A stretch of 37,218 bases of DNA from positions 1-37,218 of the forward strand of contig JADLFE010000053.1 in assembly GCA_020845755.1 (NCBI GenBank). Reading direction: 5' to 3'. The translations under genes and the position numbers were made by a program. A model generated the notes under the pieces. That model did no database searches. It saw only the letters and a program-made list of their open reading frames with translations, and was not told the origin of the DNA. The stretch comes from Phycisphaerales bacterium. Its GTDB lineage: Bacteria > Planctomycetota > Phycisphaerae > Phycisphaerales > UBA1924. The first letter of the stretch is position 1; each line of letters begins with the position of its first letter. Of this stretch, positions 24,563 to 32,407 are shown piece after piece.

Positions 24563-25294
24563 ATGTGCCCATCCGAGATCTCGTTGGTGTCGCTCACCCG
24601 CCGTCTCACCCAGCAGGTGCACCGCACCATCGTGAACCCCTCCCCGGAGGGAAGAACGCGAGCACCGCATTCCACGGCGCTCGCCACGATTCCCCGAGCC
24701 GCAGCCCCGCGTGCTCTGGAGGCGAGTGTCTTGGCCATCGACGTCTCGGGGAGTATGGAAGAGCCGTACGCCGGGGCCTCCAACAAACTCGCCGCCGCCC
24801 AGGCCGCCGCGATCACCTACATCATCACCAAAGCCTCGTCGGCCCCCGGCGACTTGATCGGACTGCTTTCATTTGACGAGCACGCGCAGGCAATCGTCGA
24901 GTGCGGGCCGATCTCCCACAGCCGCAAGGAGCTCATCAGGGCGGTGCAATCGCTCAGCATCGGCGGGGGAACCGACATCGAGGCGCCGCTCCTGGCGGCA
25001 GGAGAGATGCTGAGCCGGACGCCTTCCTCCCACACGCCGCGGCACGTGCTCATCACCGACGGGCACGGCGGTACACCAATGGATGCGGCAACGGAACTGC
25101 AGCGGAGCGGTGTCATCATCGACGTGATCGGGATCGGAGATACCCCCGACCGCGTGAACGAGAGCCTGCTGCGGCGTGTCGCCTCGGTGGTGGACGGTCA
25201 ATCGCGGTACGTCTTCATCCGCGACCTGCGCTCGCTCATCCAGCACACCAACTCGATCTCGCGCCATGTCAATCGAACGGGGGCCTCGGCATGA
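24563..25294 (+). CDS. von Willebrand A-domain protein with intact MIDAS
   Basis: A 243-residue cytoplasmic vWA domain protein. The metal-ion-dependent adhesion site is complete: DVSGSM (60-65), the Thr of GGTD (137) and the ITDGHGG Asp (about 165). The first 50 residues are basic and unstructured. vWA domains bind partner proteins through Mg2+. Beside a kinase-FHA gene they commonly act in ATPase-controlled complexes. The start has an AGGAGG site six bases upstream and lies 13 bases after the kinase stop. Probably a partner of the ATPase or kinase. Confidence 0.8.
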   Translation: MCPSEISLVSLTRRLTQQVHRTIVNPSPEGRTRAPHSTALATIPRAAAPRALEASVLAIDVSGSMEEPYAGASNKLAAAQAAAITYIITKASSAPGDLIGLLSFDEHAQAIVECGPISHSRKELIRAVQSLSIGGGTDIEAPLLAAGEMLSRTPSSHTPRHVLITDGHGGTPMDAATELQRSGVIIDVIGIGDTPDRVNESLLRRVASVVDGQSRYVFIRDLRSLIQHTNSISRHVNRTGASA

Positions 25295-25491
25295 ATTCGC
25301 ATCGATCACACCGATCGCACGTGATCGCCTGCCTCATTGTCGTGGGGAGCCTCTACGTGGTAGCCCGCGTCGCGGGCTGGACGGGGCCCACCCCACACCT
25401 GGAACTCGATCGATCAGTCCTGATCCCCGGGATTGTGGTGATCACGGGGTGGGGACTCCTGCGGCTCACGAGGAGAAGCTCATGCGACTGA
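25291..25491 (+). CDS. Tiny membrane protein (two helices)
   Basis: A 66-residue protein with two hydrophobic segments (VIACLIVVGSLYVVARVAGW and VLIPGIVVITGWGLLRL). The ATG overlaps the vWA stop (ATGA), and its end overlaps the next gene by ten bases. No family recognised. It is part of a run of four consecutive small membrane genes. Confidence 0.65.
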   Translation: MNSHRSHRSHVIACLIVVGSLYVVARVAGWTGPTPHLELDRSVLIPGIVVITGWGLLRLTRRSSCD

Positions 25492-25736
25492 CGTGGCTCG
25501 GGAGCGTTGTGGCGGTCTTCATTCTGGCGCTGGTGGCCTGGCGGGTCATCCGGCTCGAAGTCGGGGAGGCCAAGCTCGCCAGCGCCGCCAAGATGTTCAC
25601 GGCGGTGGACGCGATGGTGGTGATCGCGATCGTGATGGTCGCGGTGCTGGCGCTGGTCGGAGGACGAGGCGAGCGGACCAGCAGCGGTCGCCTTCCTCCG
25701 TCGCGTCCGCCCGACGAAACGCGAACCTGGTGGTGA
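25482..25736 (+). CDS. Tiny membrane protein (two helices)
   Basis: An 84-residue protein with a helix at the start (LGSVVAVFILALVAWRVI) and another in the centre (AMVVIAIVMVAVLALVGG), followed by a polar tail. It has an AGGAG site about seven bases upstream of the ATG. No family is recognised. The arrangement resembles small membrane subunits of secretion or conjugation machines, but there is no direct evidence. Confidence 0.6.
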   Translation: MRLTWLGSVVAVFILALVAWRVIRLEVGEAKLASAAKMFTAVDAMVVIAIVMVAVLALVGGRGERTSSGRLPPSRPPDETRTWW

Positions 25737-25771
25737 GGCGGATCTCGAGAGAACCAAAGAAGGAGGATCAC

Positions 25772-26122
25772 ATGACCACCGATGTGGCGAGGGATGTGAT
25801 GGGGCCGGTCTTCACCTGCGCGCAGTTCCTGCTGCTGGCGATGATCGTGTATGAAGCCGCGTGCCTGGCCCTCGGCGCCTTGGTCCCGATGCGAAGCTTG
25901 CTCGGGCAGCTTTGGTGTCGTTCAAAGGCAGCAAAGCCCAGGGTCTCTCCCCGCCCTCGAGCGCAAAGCCCACGGTCGCGTGTTCGGTCGATCGAGAATG
26001 GCTCGAACCCTCGCCGGCTTGAGGCTCGCGGTTCGCGGTGGGCCGCCGCGGAGTGGTTTGATCTGCGGCACACGTCGATGGAGCAGAACAAGGAGCAGGG
26101 CCATGACACCCGACCGCGCTGA
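25772..26122 (+). CDS. Small membrane-anchored basic protein
   Basis: A 116-residue protein. An N-terminal hydrophobic stretch (FLLLAMIVYEAACLALGALVP, about 19-39) is followed by a strongly basic, Arg/Ser-rich tail of unusual composition that overlaps the start of the next gene by 20 bases. An AGGAGG site lies five bases upstream of the ATG. The tail may be disordered, or the true gene may end earlier through a frameshift. Function unknown. Confidence 0.5.
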   Translation: MTTDVARDVMGPVFTCAQFLLLAMIVYEAACLALGALVPMRSLLGQLWCRSKAAKPRVSPRPRAQSPRSRVRSIENGSNPRRLEARGSRWAAAEWFDLRHTSMEQNKEQGHDTRPR

Positions 26123-26252
26123 GTTCTGGCTGGCCTTGCTCGCCCGCGGCGTGACCGGACTTGCGGTTCTGTTCATCCTAGCGGCCATGCTTGGACTAGT
26201 TCGACAGCTGTTGGCGATGGTGAAGGACCTCCGAGGGAGGGAAGAACCGTGA
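26103..26252 (+). CDS. Tiny single-helix membrane protein
   Basis: A 49-residue protein with one membrane helix (VTGLAVLFILAAMLGLVRQLL) and a charged tail. The ATG has AAGGAG about eight bases upstream. It is the last of the run of tiny membrane genes. Its stop overlaps a GTG (26249) that opens a long frame, but that frame runs into the recombinase and has low-complexity composition, so I do not call it. Confidence 0.5.
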   Translation: MTPDRAEFWLALLARGVTGLAVLFILAAMLGLVRQLLAMVKDLRGREEP

Positions 26253-26366
26253 AACACGAACGCCGGAATCGCGCTCGTTCGACCGTACGGAAATGCGCGC
26301 TCAGTAAGCCGATTTCAATCGTGACTCATCCAACATCGACGCACACTCCCGAAGTGGAAGCCAGCC

Positions 26367-26615
26367 ATGCAGACGCCGGCGAACGTCCATTGCGCACATA
26401 CCCAGACAGCGGCAACGAGGCAGAGCCGCTTGGGAGTCGCACCCGTGCAAGCCGCCTCGATCGACCGCGACCGGGCGATTCGGTTCGACGTGCAGGTCGC
26501 TGGCGGGGGTATGGGGCTCGAACCCGAGCCCACCTGGTCGAGACGATCCGAAGCACTGGCGGCCTGGCTCATCGAGCAGTGGGAGCGCCGCGATACCCGG
26601 GAGACCGCCCCTTGA
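26367..26615 (+). CDS. Small soluble protein before the recombinase
   Basis: An 82-residue protein with a plausible folded C-terminal half (FDVQVAGGGMGLEP … LAAWLIEQWER). The ATG has a GGAAG about seven bases upstream. An overlapping frame (26249-26815) is longer but enters the recombinase. It ends 52 bases before the recombinase start. Possibly an excisionase-like or regulatory factor judging only from its position; no helix-turn-helix is evident. Confidence 0.45.
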   Translation: MQTPANVHCAHTQTAATRQSRLGVAPVQAASIDRDRAIRFDVQVAGGGMGLEPEPTWSRRSEALAAWLIEQWERRDTRETAP

Positions 26616-26666
26616 CTTGCCCGTCTGTCGAGCCCTCTCTCTTCACGTCGGGAACCACCGGAGTCC

Positions 26667-28619
26667 GTGAGCACGCTCGTCATGATCGCGCCCCAGCCCC
26701 AACCCGCCGTTGCCTATCTCCGCCGGTCGACCGACCGGCAGGAGCAATCGCTCGCGGACCAGCGCCAGGAAATCTCGCGCTGGGCGGGGGCGAACGGGTA
26801 CCGGCTGGTCGGTGAGTACGTCGACGACGCGATCTCGGGCACTTCGGCCCGGGCCAGGCCCGGCTTCCAGCGCATGATCACCGACGCCGCGGGCGGCCAA
26901 TTTGTCGCCGTCATCGTCTACGGGTCGGATCGGTTCTCAAGAGGGGATGTCACCGAGACCGAGCATTACCGCTACCTCCTCCGCAACGCCGGGGTCACGG
27001 TCCACTCCGTCACCGAGGATTTTTTGGCCCGCGACGGCATCGATGGCGACGTGCTCCGCGCCGTCAAGCAGTTCCAGAATCGGCAGTTCAGCATCTCGCT
27101 CTCCCAGGTCACCTTGCGGGGTCAACTCTCGGCGGTCTTGGGTGCTTCCGATCCCGGCCGAATGGCGCCCTACGGGTACGACCGCGAGGTGGTCGGCCCT
27201 GATGGCGCCGTGCTTTATCGCGTCCGCTTCCTGGAGGGCGGTGATCGCGAAGTGCGTGATCGCAGCGGCGGCGTGCAGGCGATGTACCGCAAGGGCCAAG
27301 CCCTGCACAAGCCGGGCAAGGACTGCACGACGCGGCTGGTGCTCAGCGATTCCGCGCGTGTCGAGATCGTTCGCGCGATCTTCCGCCTGTGCATCGAAGG
27401 AGTTGGCTTCAAAGGCATCGCTGCCGAACTCAACCGCCGGGGTGCGATCAGTCCCCGGGGTCGATTGTGGCAGTTCACCACCGTGAAGGCGCTCATCGAG
27501 AACCCGGTCTATCGCGGCGACCTGGTCTGGAACCGACGCACGGAGTCCAAGTTCTTTGAGGTGAAGCAGGGGCGAGCGGATCGGATGAAGCCGACGCTGC
27601 GCTCCGGGCGCGTCGCCAAGTCACACCCTGACGATTGGATCGTGCTCGAAGGGACCGTGCCCGCGATCGTCGATCGCGCCACGTGGGATCGCGCGCAAGT
27701 GGCCGCCGCCAATCGCACCGCGTGCGCCGGTGGACGGGGCAAGCAAGCCGGGCGGTGGCTCCTGAGCGGCGTGCTCAGGTGCGCCTGCTGCGGTCAGCCG
27801 CTCTGGGGGATCAACAAGCGCAAGGGGCGCGTCGCGGGCCGCAAGGACGTCGTGACCCCGTACTACATCTGCGCCGGTCGCGCTCGCTGCGGGAAGTCCG
27901 TCTGCCCGGTGCCGTCCCACGTGCGTGCGGACGCGCTCGAAGCCTGGGTGCTCGCCAAGCTCCAAGAGGTTCTTCACGCCGATGACGATGGCGTCACGGA
28001 CGCGGTCGATCGATTTGTCCGCGGCGTACGGGAGCACCGAGGGGGCTTGGTCGATACCGGGCCCTTGCGCCGGGAACTCTCCCAGGTTGAGGCAACCGCG
28101 GACGCGCTGGTCTCCGGTCTTGACCCGGCCAACCTGGCCATGGTGAACGCCCGGCTGACCAAGCTCCGAAAGCGGAAGGAGCACCTCCAAGAGCAACTCC
28201 GCTCGGCCGAGCGTCAAGCCGAGGGCGTCGACGAAGCCTCGCTCCGGCGTTGGGCGACGGAGCGGGTGACGTTGCTGAGTGAGATTTGCCGGGGCCGTCG
28301 GGACGAACGAGCCCGCCAAGTCATCGCGTCTTACGTCGACCGGATCGTCGTGGACCCGCGGGATCGCACCGGCATCCTTGTTTTCGCCGGTCCTACCGGC
28401 GGCGGCGTTCCGGGCCAAAAACACCACGACCCGCCGAGGGGCGGGTCGCAGGTTGCGCCAATAGCGGGGGCCCGCGTTGAGCCCAACCTACGACCGCGGG
28501 GCGTCACCCGCGTTCGGTTCGAGTGGGGGTTGGGTGGAGACGGGCGCTGGCTCCGCGAGCGGAGCGCGGACCGGAAGTTGAAAAGGAAGCGCCGCGTAGG
28601 CGGACGGATCGCCCGCTAG
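26667..28619 (+). CDS. Large serine recombinase
   Basis: A 650-residue site-specific recombinase of the large serine (resolvase-integrase) type. The catalytic core starts AYLRRSTD (Ser21 nucleophile), with YGSDRFSRG downstream. The recombinase domain (GIAAELNRRGA…) is followed by a zinc ribbon (CACCG…CGKSVC) and a long coiled-coil tail. Such enzymes integrate and excise mobile elements at short att sites. Start GTG 26667 (an ATG lies five codons in). The last 90 or so codons are low-complexity and overlap a hairpin at 28427, so the natural end may be earlier. It probably mobilises the operon to its left; att sites could not be located. Confidence 0.9.
   Translation: MSTLVMIAPQPQPAVAYLRRSTDRQEQSLADQRQEISRWAGANGYRLVGEYVDDAISGTSARARPGFQRMITDAAGGQFVAVIVYGSDRFSRGDVTETEHYRYLLRNAGVTVHSVTEDFLARDGIDGDVLRAVKQFQNRQFSISLSQVTLRGQLSAVLGASDPGRMAPYGYDREVVGPDGAVLYRVRFLEGGDREVRDRSGGVQAMYRKGQALHKPGKDCTTRLVLSDSARVEIVRAIFRLCIEGVGFKGIAAELNRRGAISPRGRLWQFTTVKALIENPVYRGDLVWNRRTESKFFEVKQGRADRMKPTLRSGRVAKSHPDDWIVLEGTVPAIVDRATWDRAQVAAANRTACAGGRGKQAGRWLLSGVLRCACCGQPLWGINKRKGRVAGRKDVVTPYYICAGRARCGKSVCPVPSHVRADALEAWVLAKLQEVLHADDDGVTDAVDRFVRGVREHRGGLVDTGPLRRELSQVEATADALVSGLDPANLAMVNARLTKLRKRKEHLQEQLRSAERQAEGVDEASLRRWATERVTLLSEICRGRRDERARQVIASYVDRIVVDPRDRTGILVFAGPTGGGVPGQKHHDPPRGGSQVAPIAGARVEPNLRPRGVTRVRFEWGLGGDGRWLRERSADRKLKRKRRVGGRIAR
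28412..28448 (-). terminator. Minus-strand terminator-like hairpin in the recombinase 3' end
   Basis: A perfect 9-bp stem (28427-28435 with 28440-28448) and loop gagg, followed on the minus strand by tggtgttttt. It would end minus-strand transcripts coming from 28620-29831. It lies inside the recombinase frame, near codons of unusual composition. Confidence 0.45.
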
Positions 28620-28669
28620 ACCTCGCCGCCGACCCCCGGCACGGTCTCCAGCGGTGTGCTCTGGCACGC

Positions 28670-28896
28670 GGCCTCGACGCTCCGGTGAACGCTCGTACTT
28701 CCCGGCGCCGGCCACCCCGGTCGGCCTCCCCGTCCAGGAGCTGGTTCAGGGTCTGTTCCACCGTGCTCCTGACCACCTCGTCCAGGTGGCTCCTCACCTG
28801 CTGGGTGTCCACCACGATCGCGTCCTTCAGGGCCTCCCGCGTCGCATCCCCGACCGATGCGCTTGCCGTTTCCGCCATCGTCGGTACGCTCTCCAT
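28670..28896 (-). pseudogene. IS256-family transposase, N-terminal remnant with frameshift
   Basis: The frame from 28896 encodes the start of an IS256/mutator-type transposase: residues 31-60 (TQQVRSHLDEVVRSTVEQTL…LLDGEADR) match the N-terminal domain. The continuation KYERSPER lies in another frame (28715-28674), so there is a frameshift near 28718. The DDE catalytic domain is absent. An IS once inserted at the recombinase's 3' side and has largely been lost. The remainder of 28897-29165 has no gene I can support. Confidence 0.75.
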
Positions 28897-29165
28897 GCGG
28901 CTCTCCTTGCTGAAAGTGGGTCTTCACAACTCCACCTTCCCGCGGGAAAGCCGCATCTGCAAATCCGCGCATCGATCAGAACGTTACCGCGCATCGGCAA
29001 TCGAGCGGAGCCTTTCGCCCTGCGCGTCGGCGGCACCGGCGCAACGTGGAACCGAGAGAATTGCTCGCAAGACCAAGGCTTTGGGGTTCGAGTCTGGCGC
29101 GATTTCCGCCCGCGTGGCCGTGCCGCGGCGAATCCTGCGCACGCCTCCTGTGAACGGCATCGAGG

Positions 29166-29831
29166 CTATAGCGACCCCGGCTTCATCTTGTTCCTGGGGT
29201 CCATCTCCTTCGCTTCCGCACTGTCGGGATCGAGAAGTTCCACATCCCCATCGGTGGGCGGCGCGGCCGCCGGCATCGGCGCTTTGTACGTGTGGTAGCC
29301 CCCCTTCGCGTTGAACGGGGGCAGATCCCCAACGCGATGCTTGTGATTGGCGATTTCGCCTCGCTCGACCACGCGAGCCATCACCTTCTCGTCGGTGGGC
29401 TGCCCCGGCGTGAGTGTTGGGGCCAGCGTCCGCTCTATCTCGGAGCCGGTCGGCAGCACTTTCGGCGGTGATCGCAGCCTGGTCCACCGAAACTCAAGGC
29501 CCTCGAATGGGTACTTGGAGTCGTACCGGTCATCGAAGTACTTCGACGGCACGCCATGAGCATCGCGCCCACCTCGTCCGCGCTGGAAGCTTTCAATCAG
29601 TTTCCTTAGCCGGTCGGCGGCATCCTCCCCCTCCCCGATATAGAGAATGCCGGCGGAATCGACCTTGCCGTTCTTCGTGGTCACCGGCAGCACCGCTCCC
29701 GATCCGTCGGTGGTCCGGAGGAAGTACACCAGGGGCACGCCCGCCGGCAACTCCGTGGAGTCGAAGGTCGAGACCCTGACCCAGGGGGACGATGGATCGA
29801 TTCCAACTCGCTTGATCGGGTCCTTCGCCAT
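29166..29831 (-). CDS. GIY-YIG-like domain protein
   Basis: A 221-residue protein. Residues about 34-75 fit the GIY-YIG core: VYFLR stands for the GIY strand and ILYIGEGEDAADRL for the YIG strand and helix, with an Arg and later Glu that could be catalytic. Such domains cut DNA in homing endonucleases, UvrC and repair enzymes. The C-terminal 90 residues (HKHRVGDLPPFNAKGGYHTYK…) are unlike known nucleases. ATG 29831 follows the stop of a frameshifted gene by ten bases. Activity is plausible but unproven. Confidence 0.6.
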   Translation of the reverse strand: MAKDPIKRVGIDPSSPWVRVSTFDSTELPAGVPLVYFLRTTDGSGAVLPVTTKNGKVDSAGILYIGEGEDAADRLRKLIESFQRGRGGRDAHGVPSKYFDDRYDSKYPFEGLEFRWTRLRSPPKVLPTGSEIERTLAPTLTPGQPTDEKVMARVVERGEIANHKHRVGDLPPFNAKGGYHTYKAPMPAAAPPTDGDVELLDPDSAEAKEMDPRNKMKPGSL

Positions 29832-29841
29832 CTATTTCCCA

Positions 29842-30180
29842 TCAGGCGGATTGCACGATGCGAGCCAAGAGCGGCAGGAGCTCCGGAGTGTGGAACTCCC
29901 CGACGAATCTGCTCTTCACGTTGTTGAACCTGACCCGGCCGCCATCCATGACTTCCTTTCCCAAGACCTTCACGTCGCTATGGAAGCTCACAAGAGCCTG
30001 ACGAACGGTGCTTGACGGTAAGGGTTGTCGCCGAGCACGACGTTATTCGGGTTTCGCGGGTGTTTCTCGTAGAGCAGGACATCGTTCGCGTGCTCCCTCA
30101 GGATGTACGACGCGATGGCGTTCGGCCCGCTTGTGGTTCACGTTCCGCCCGCCGAGCTTGAGCTTAGCGCTCTCGGTCGC
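29842..30180 (-). pseudogene. Frameshifted small gene upstream of the GIY-YIG gene
   Basis: Protein-like sequence on the minus strand is split over frames. First SAKLKLGGRNVNHK, then after a shift near 30130 GPNAIASYILREHANDVLL and NPNNVVLGDNP, then after a second shift near 30023 VRQALVSFHSDVKVLG, and RFVGEFHTPELLPLL ending in TGA at 29842. Pieced together this is about 110 residues of one small polar protein of unknown family. Two shifts in 340 bases mean it is dead or wrongly sequenced. It was probably cotranscribed with the GIY-YIG gene. The gap 30181-30380 has no gene I can support; it holds a T-run at 30340-30346. Confidence 0.45.
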
Positions 30181-30380
30181 CGCAAAGGTTTATATACAGG
30201 GTGTACCTATTTGATTCCATGGATCCGTCAGACGGCCGACAGTGTTGGCGGTGCGTGCCGTTGACAAACGCTTTGCACGCGGGGGCGCCATCGGCTTGGG
30301 GGGCTGAATCGTTGAATCGGGCCCCGACCCGGCCTAGCCTTTTTTTATGCGTGCGTGACGTCCGGAGCCAGGAAGACTGA

Positions 30381-30710
30381 ATGACTTTTCCCGAACCTGC
30401 TGATTCCATGTCTCTTGACCAGCTGCTGAGCACGGTTGGTACTTCGCTGGCGATGATCAGCGCTGATCCGATGGCAGTCATCGATCGCATTGTGAAGGAG
30501 ACGAACTCCATGTCTGGGCCTTCAATCCTGTCGGACTTGGGAACCATTGAATCGCGGATCTTGCGCTCTTGCGACGGCCTTCCCACTTACCGCGCGGTTG
30601 GCAGCCTCCTGTTGGCGGAGGGCGAAGTACTTACTCAGGCCGAACTCGACGCCAAGTTCCAGAAAGTGGCATCATACCGCGAGCGCACGCGTTCCTATTC
30701 CATTCGGTAA
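30381..30710 (+). CDS. Small protein, first of a two-gene pair
   Basis: A 109-residue protein with even composition and predicted helices (LDQLLSTVGTSLAMISADP…, LLLAEGEVLTQAELDAKFQ). No family recognised. The ATG is preceded by GGAAG. It lies 27 bases before the next gene and probably shares its transcript. The pair could be a small toxin-immunity or signalling unit, but nothing in the sequence decides this. Confidence 0.5.
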   Translation: MTFPEPADSMSLDQLLSTVGTSLAMISADPMAVIDRIVKETNSMSGPSILSDLGTIESRILRSCDGLPTYRAVGSLLLAEGEVLTQAELDAKFQKVASYRERTRSYSIR

Positions 30711-30737
30711 TCTCCGTTCGCATAAGGGCTTGCATGT

Positions 30738-31397
30738 ATGAAACGGCCCGATCCTCCAACGCCAGCTGTGTGGAATCGCGTTGTGGATGTCCTTGAGGAG
30801 TACTGGAAAGCGAGGCGAGATTTCATCCAGGCAGAAGTCCTAACGAAGAAATACGTGCAACCGGTTGCGAATGAATTACGCAACGGCCTGGATGACGTCG
30901 CCCGGGCAATAGCTGGTCTTACTCCGCCCGGCAACGGCGACGCGATGCTGGATGACGCATTGAGGCACTTTCGCAGGGCGCGGAGCGAGGCGTATGAAGC
31001 CATCTTGCTGTTCTATTTGGCGACGATTGCTGATGTCCTGCTGTCTCTCAGGGCAGACCCACGTGCGAGGGTCATCCAAGCCAAGTACTACCAGGCGCTT
31101 GACGAGGCTCACAACCGCGGCTATGTAGCCCTAGTGAAAGCAAAGGACACAAAGACAGACCAGCCCGAGGCGGCCCGTGCAGAGTGCAAGGAGGCAATTG
31201 GCATCGTAGTAGAAGCGATGAGGGCATTTATGAAATGCGAAGGCGAATTCGTGATGGCGCACGAAATACGCACCATTTCCACGCAGGTCTCTCAGGGATC
31301 AGAATCAAGTGCACGGTGGAACCTCTGGCAGCTCGCTATCGCTTTGGGCGGATACATTTTATCGGTTCTGCTATTTATCTGGAGCAGGTCAGGATGA
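30738..31397 (+). CDS. Helical protein with C-terminal membrane anchor
   Basis: A 219-residue protein. The first 190 residues are helical and charged (VVDVLEEYWKARRDFIQAEVLTK…), like a coiled-coil bundle. The last 20 form one membrane helix (LAIALGGYILSVLLFIW), a tail-anchor arrangement. No family recognised. The transposase fragment begins at its stop codon, so an insertion landed exactly at or cut off its 3' end; the natural C-terminus may therefore be altered. Confidence 0.6.
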   Translation: MKRPDPPTPAVWNRVVDVLEEYWKARRDFIQAEVLTKKYVQPVANELRNGLDDVARAIAGLTPPGNGDAMLDDALRHFRRARSEAYEAILLFYLATIADVLLSLRADPRARVIQAKYYQALDEAHNRGYVALVKAKDTKTDQPEAARAECKEAIGIVVEAMRAFMKCEGEFVMAHEIRTISTQVSQGSESSARWNLWQLAIALGGYILSVLLFIWSRSG

Positions 31398-31852
31398 TTC
31401 CGGCCTCTATTCGGGATGCAGACCAGGTGGCCAGGCAGGCGGAACTGTTCGCGTCCGTAACCCGAGGGAACAAACGACCGGGGCTGCTCCTGCGCGACCG
31501 GGACGGCAAGTTCGCAACCCGGTTTGACGCGTGCCTTGAGAAGGCGGGGATTAGGCCGGTGCAGCTGCCGCCGCGGAGCCCCAACCTGAACGCCTTCGCG
31601 GAGCGGTTCATCCTCACCCTCAAGAGCGAGTGTCTGGACCGCTTCGTGGTGCTGGGCACGGGCCATCTGGATCACCTGGTGGGCGAGTTTACCGATTACT
31701 ACAACCGGCAGCGCCCGCACTCTCGACTCTCCTTCCGGGCGCCCATCCAAGGCAGGGACCATCGAACTCTCGACCCCCCCGCGGCAGGCGAGGTGCGGTG
31801 CCAGGAGCGGCTCGGCGGCGTCCTCAAGCACTACTTCCGGCGGGCGGGGTGA
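31398..31852 (+). pseudogene. IS3/IS481-type transposase, C-terminal fragment
   Basis: In frame from about 31398, this is the second half of an integrase-core transposase. LLRDRDGKF holds the second Asp of the DDE triad. SPNLNAFAERF carries the Glu, followed by the typical FTDYYNRQRPHSRL tail. The first half with the N-terminal helix-turn-helix and first Asp is missing. It cannot transpose. Downstream the terminal repeats of the element seem to survive (31843-31955). Confidence 0.85.
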
Positions 31853-31955
31853 GCGGAATCTTGTCGCCGGGATCGTGCGACGAGTTCTTGACCACCACGG
31901 GGCGGGGTGAACGGAAACCTGCGACAGCGCTGGCGACGAGTTTTTGACCACCACG
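31843..31955 (+). repeat. Tandem imperfect repeat at the IS end
   Basis: Two abutting copies (31843-31900 and 31901-31955) begin ggcggggtgarcggaa and end cgacgagtt(c/t)ttgaccaccacg. The first copy contains the stop codon of the transposase fragment. The pair probably represents the transposase-binding end of the IS, duplicated, or two ends brought together by a deletion. Confidence 0.65.
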
Positions 31956-31962
31956 AAATCGG

Positions 31963-32382
31963 TCACTGCGATTGAACAGCTCTCGCTCGTGCTGTCCTCC
32001 AACCGTCCATGATGCTTGCGTACATACTCACAATCACTACAATCGTGTATGCCACGATCGTCTCCAGACCAATTATCGAATATGGCAGATGAAACAGAAT
32101 TGATATAAACACAACAATCTGTATCGAAAGCGAAATCATGTGGAGTAGAACTCGAACCATAGTGCCGGCCGGCTTGGCGAGCATCTCCATCACGAAGGGA
32201 GTGGCGAGGATCGCGATCATTCTCCACTTGGCTAGAATAACTAATTCGATCAGGCTTTGAAACAAACTTAGATTGTATTCGGCCACAAGAAAGACAGCCG
32301 TGGCGGGCACAAACATGCAAAGAGTGGCGTTGCACAGGGCGATTATATATATGACGTTCTTTGAATAATTTTGTTTTGTCAT
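31963..32382 (-). CDS. Four-helix membrane protein, probable immunity protein
   Basis: A 139-residue protein with four hydrophobic helices (about 10-32, 42-66, 74-98 and 105-125) and a basic tail. It starts 25 bases after the stop of the Rhs toxin gene, on the same strand, in DNA that is clearly more AT-rich than the Rhs core. Polymorphic toxins are followed by a cognate immunity gene, and membrane proteins are the usual partners of toxins that attack membranes, such as phospholipases. Function is inferred from position and topology; no family is recognised. No good ribosome-binding site is visible, so coupling to the Rhs gene is possible. Confidence 0.65.
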   Translation of the reverse strand: MTKQNYSKNVIYIIALCNATLCMFVPATAVFLVAEYNLSLFQSLIELVILAKWRMIAILATPFVMEMLAKPAGTMVRVLLHMISLSIQIVVFISILFHLPYSIIGLETIVAYTIVVIVSMYASIMDGWRTARARAVQSQ

Positions 32383-32407
32383 ACGACATCAAGTTGCTTC
32401 GCACGTT

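Noticed and set aside
26249..26815. 188-residue frame starting at GTG 26249
   Set aside because: It overlaps the recombinase start by about 150 bases and has low-complexity Arg/Pro composition; the 82-residue frame in it is more protein-like.
31292..32404. 370-residue open frame on the minus strand
   Set aside because: It runs antisense through the transposase fragment and overlaps the membrane immunity gene in another frame; composition is not protein-like.
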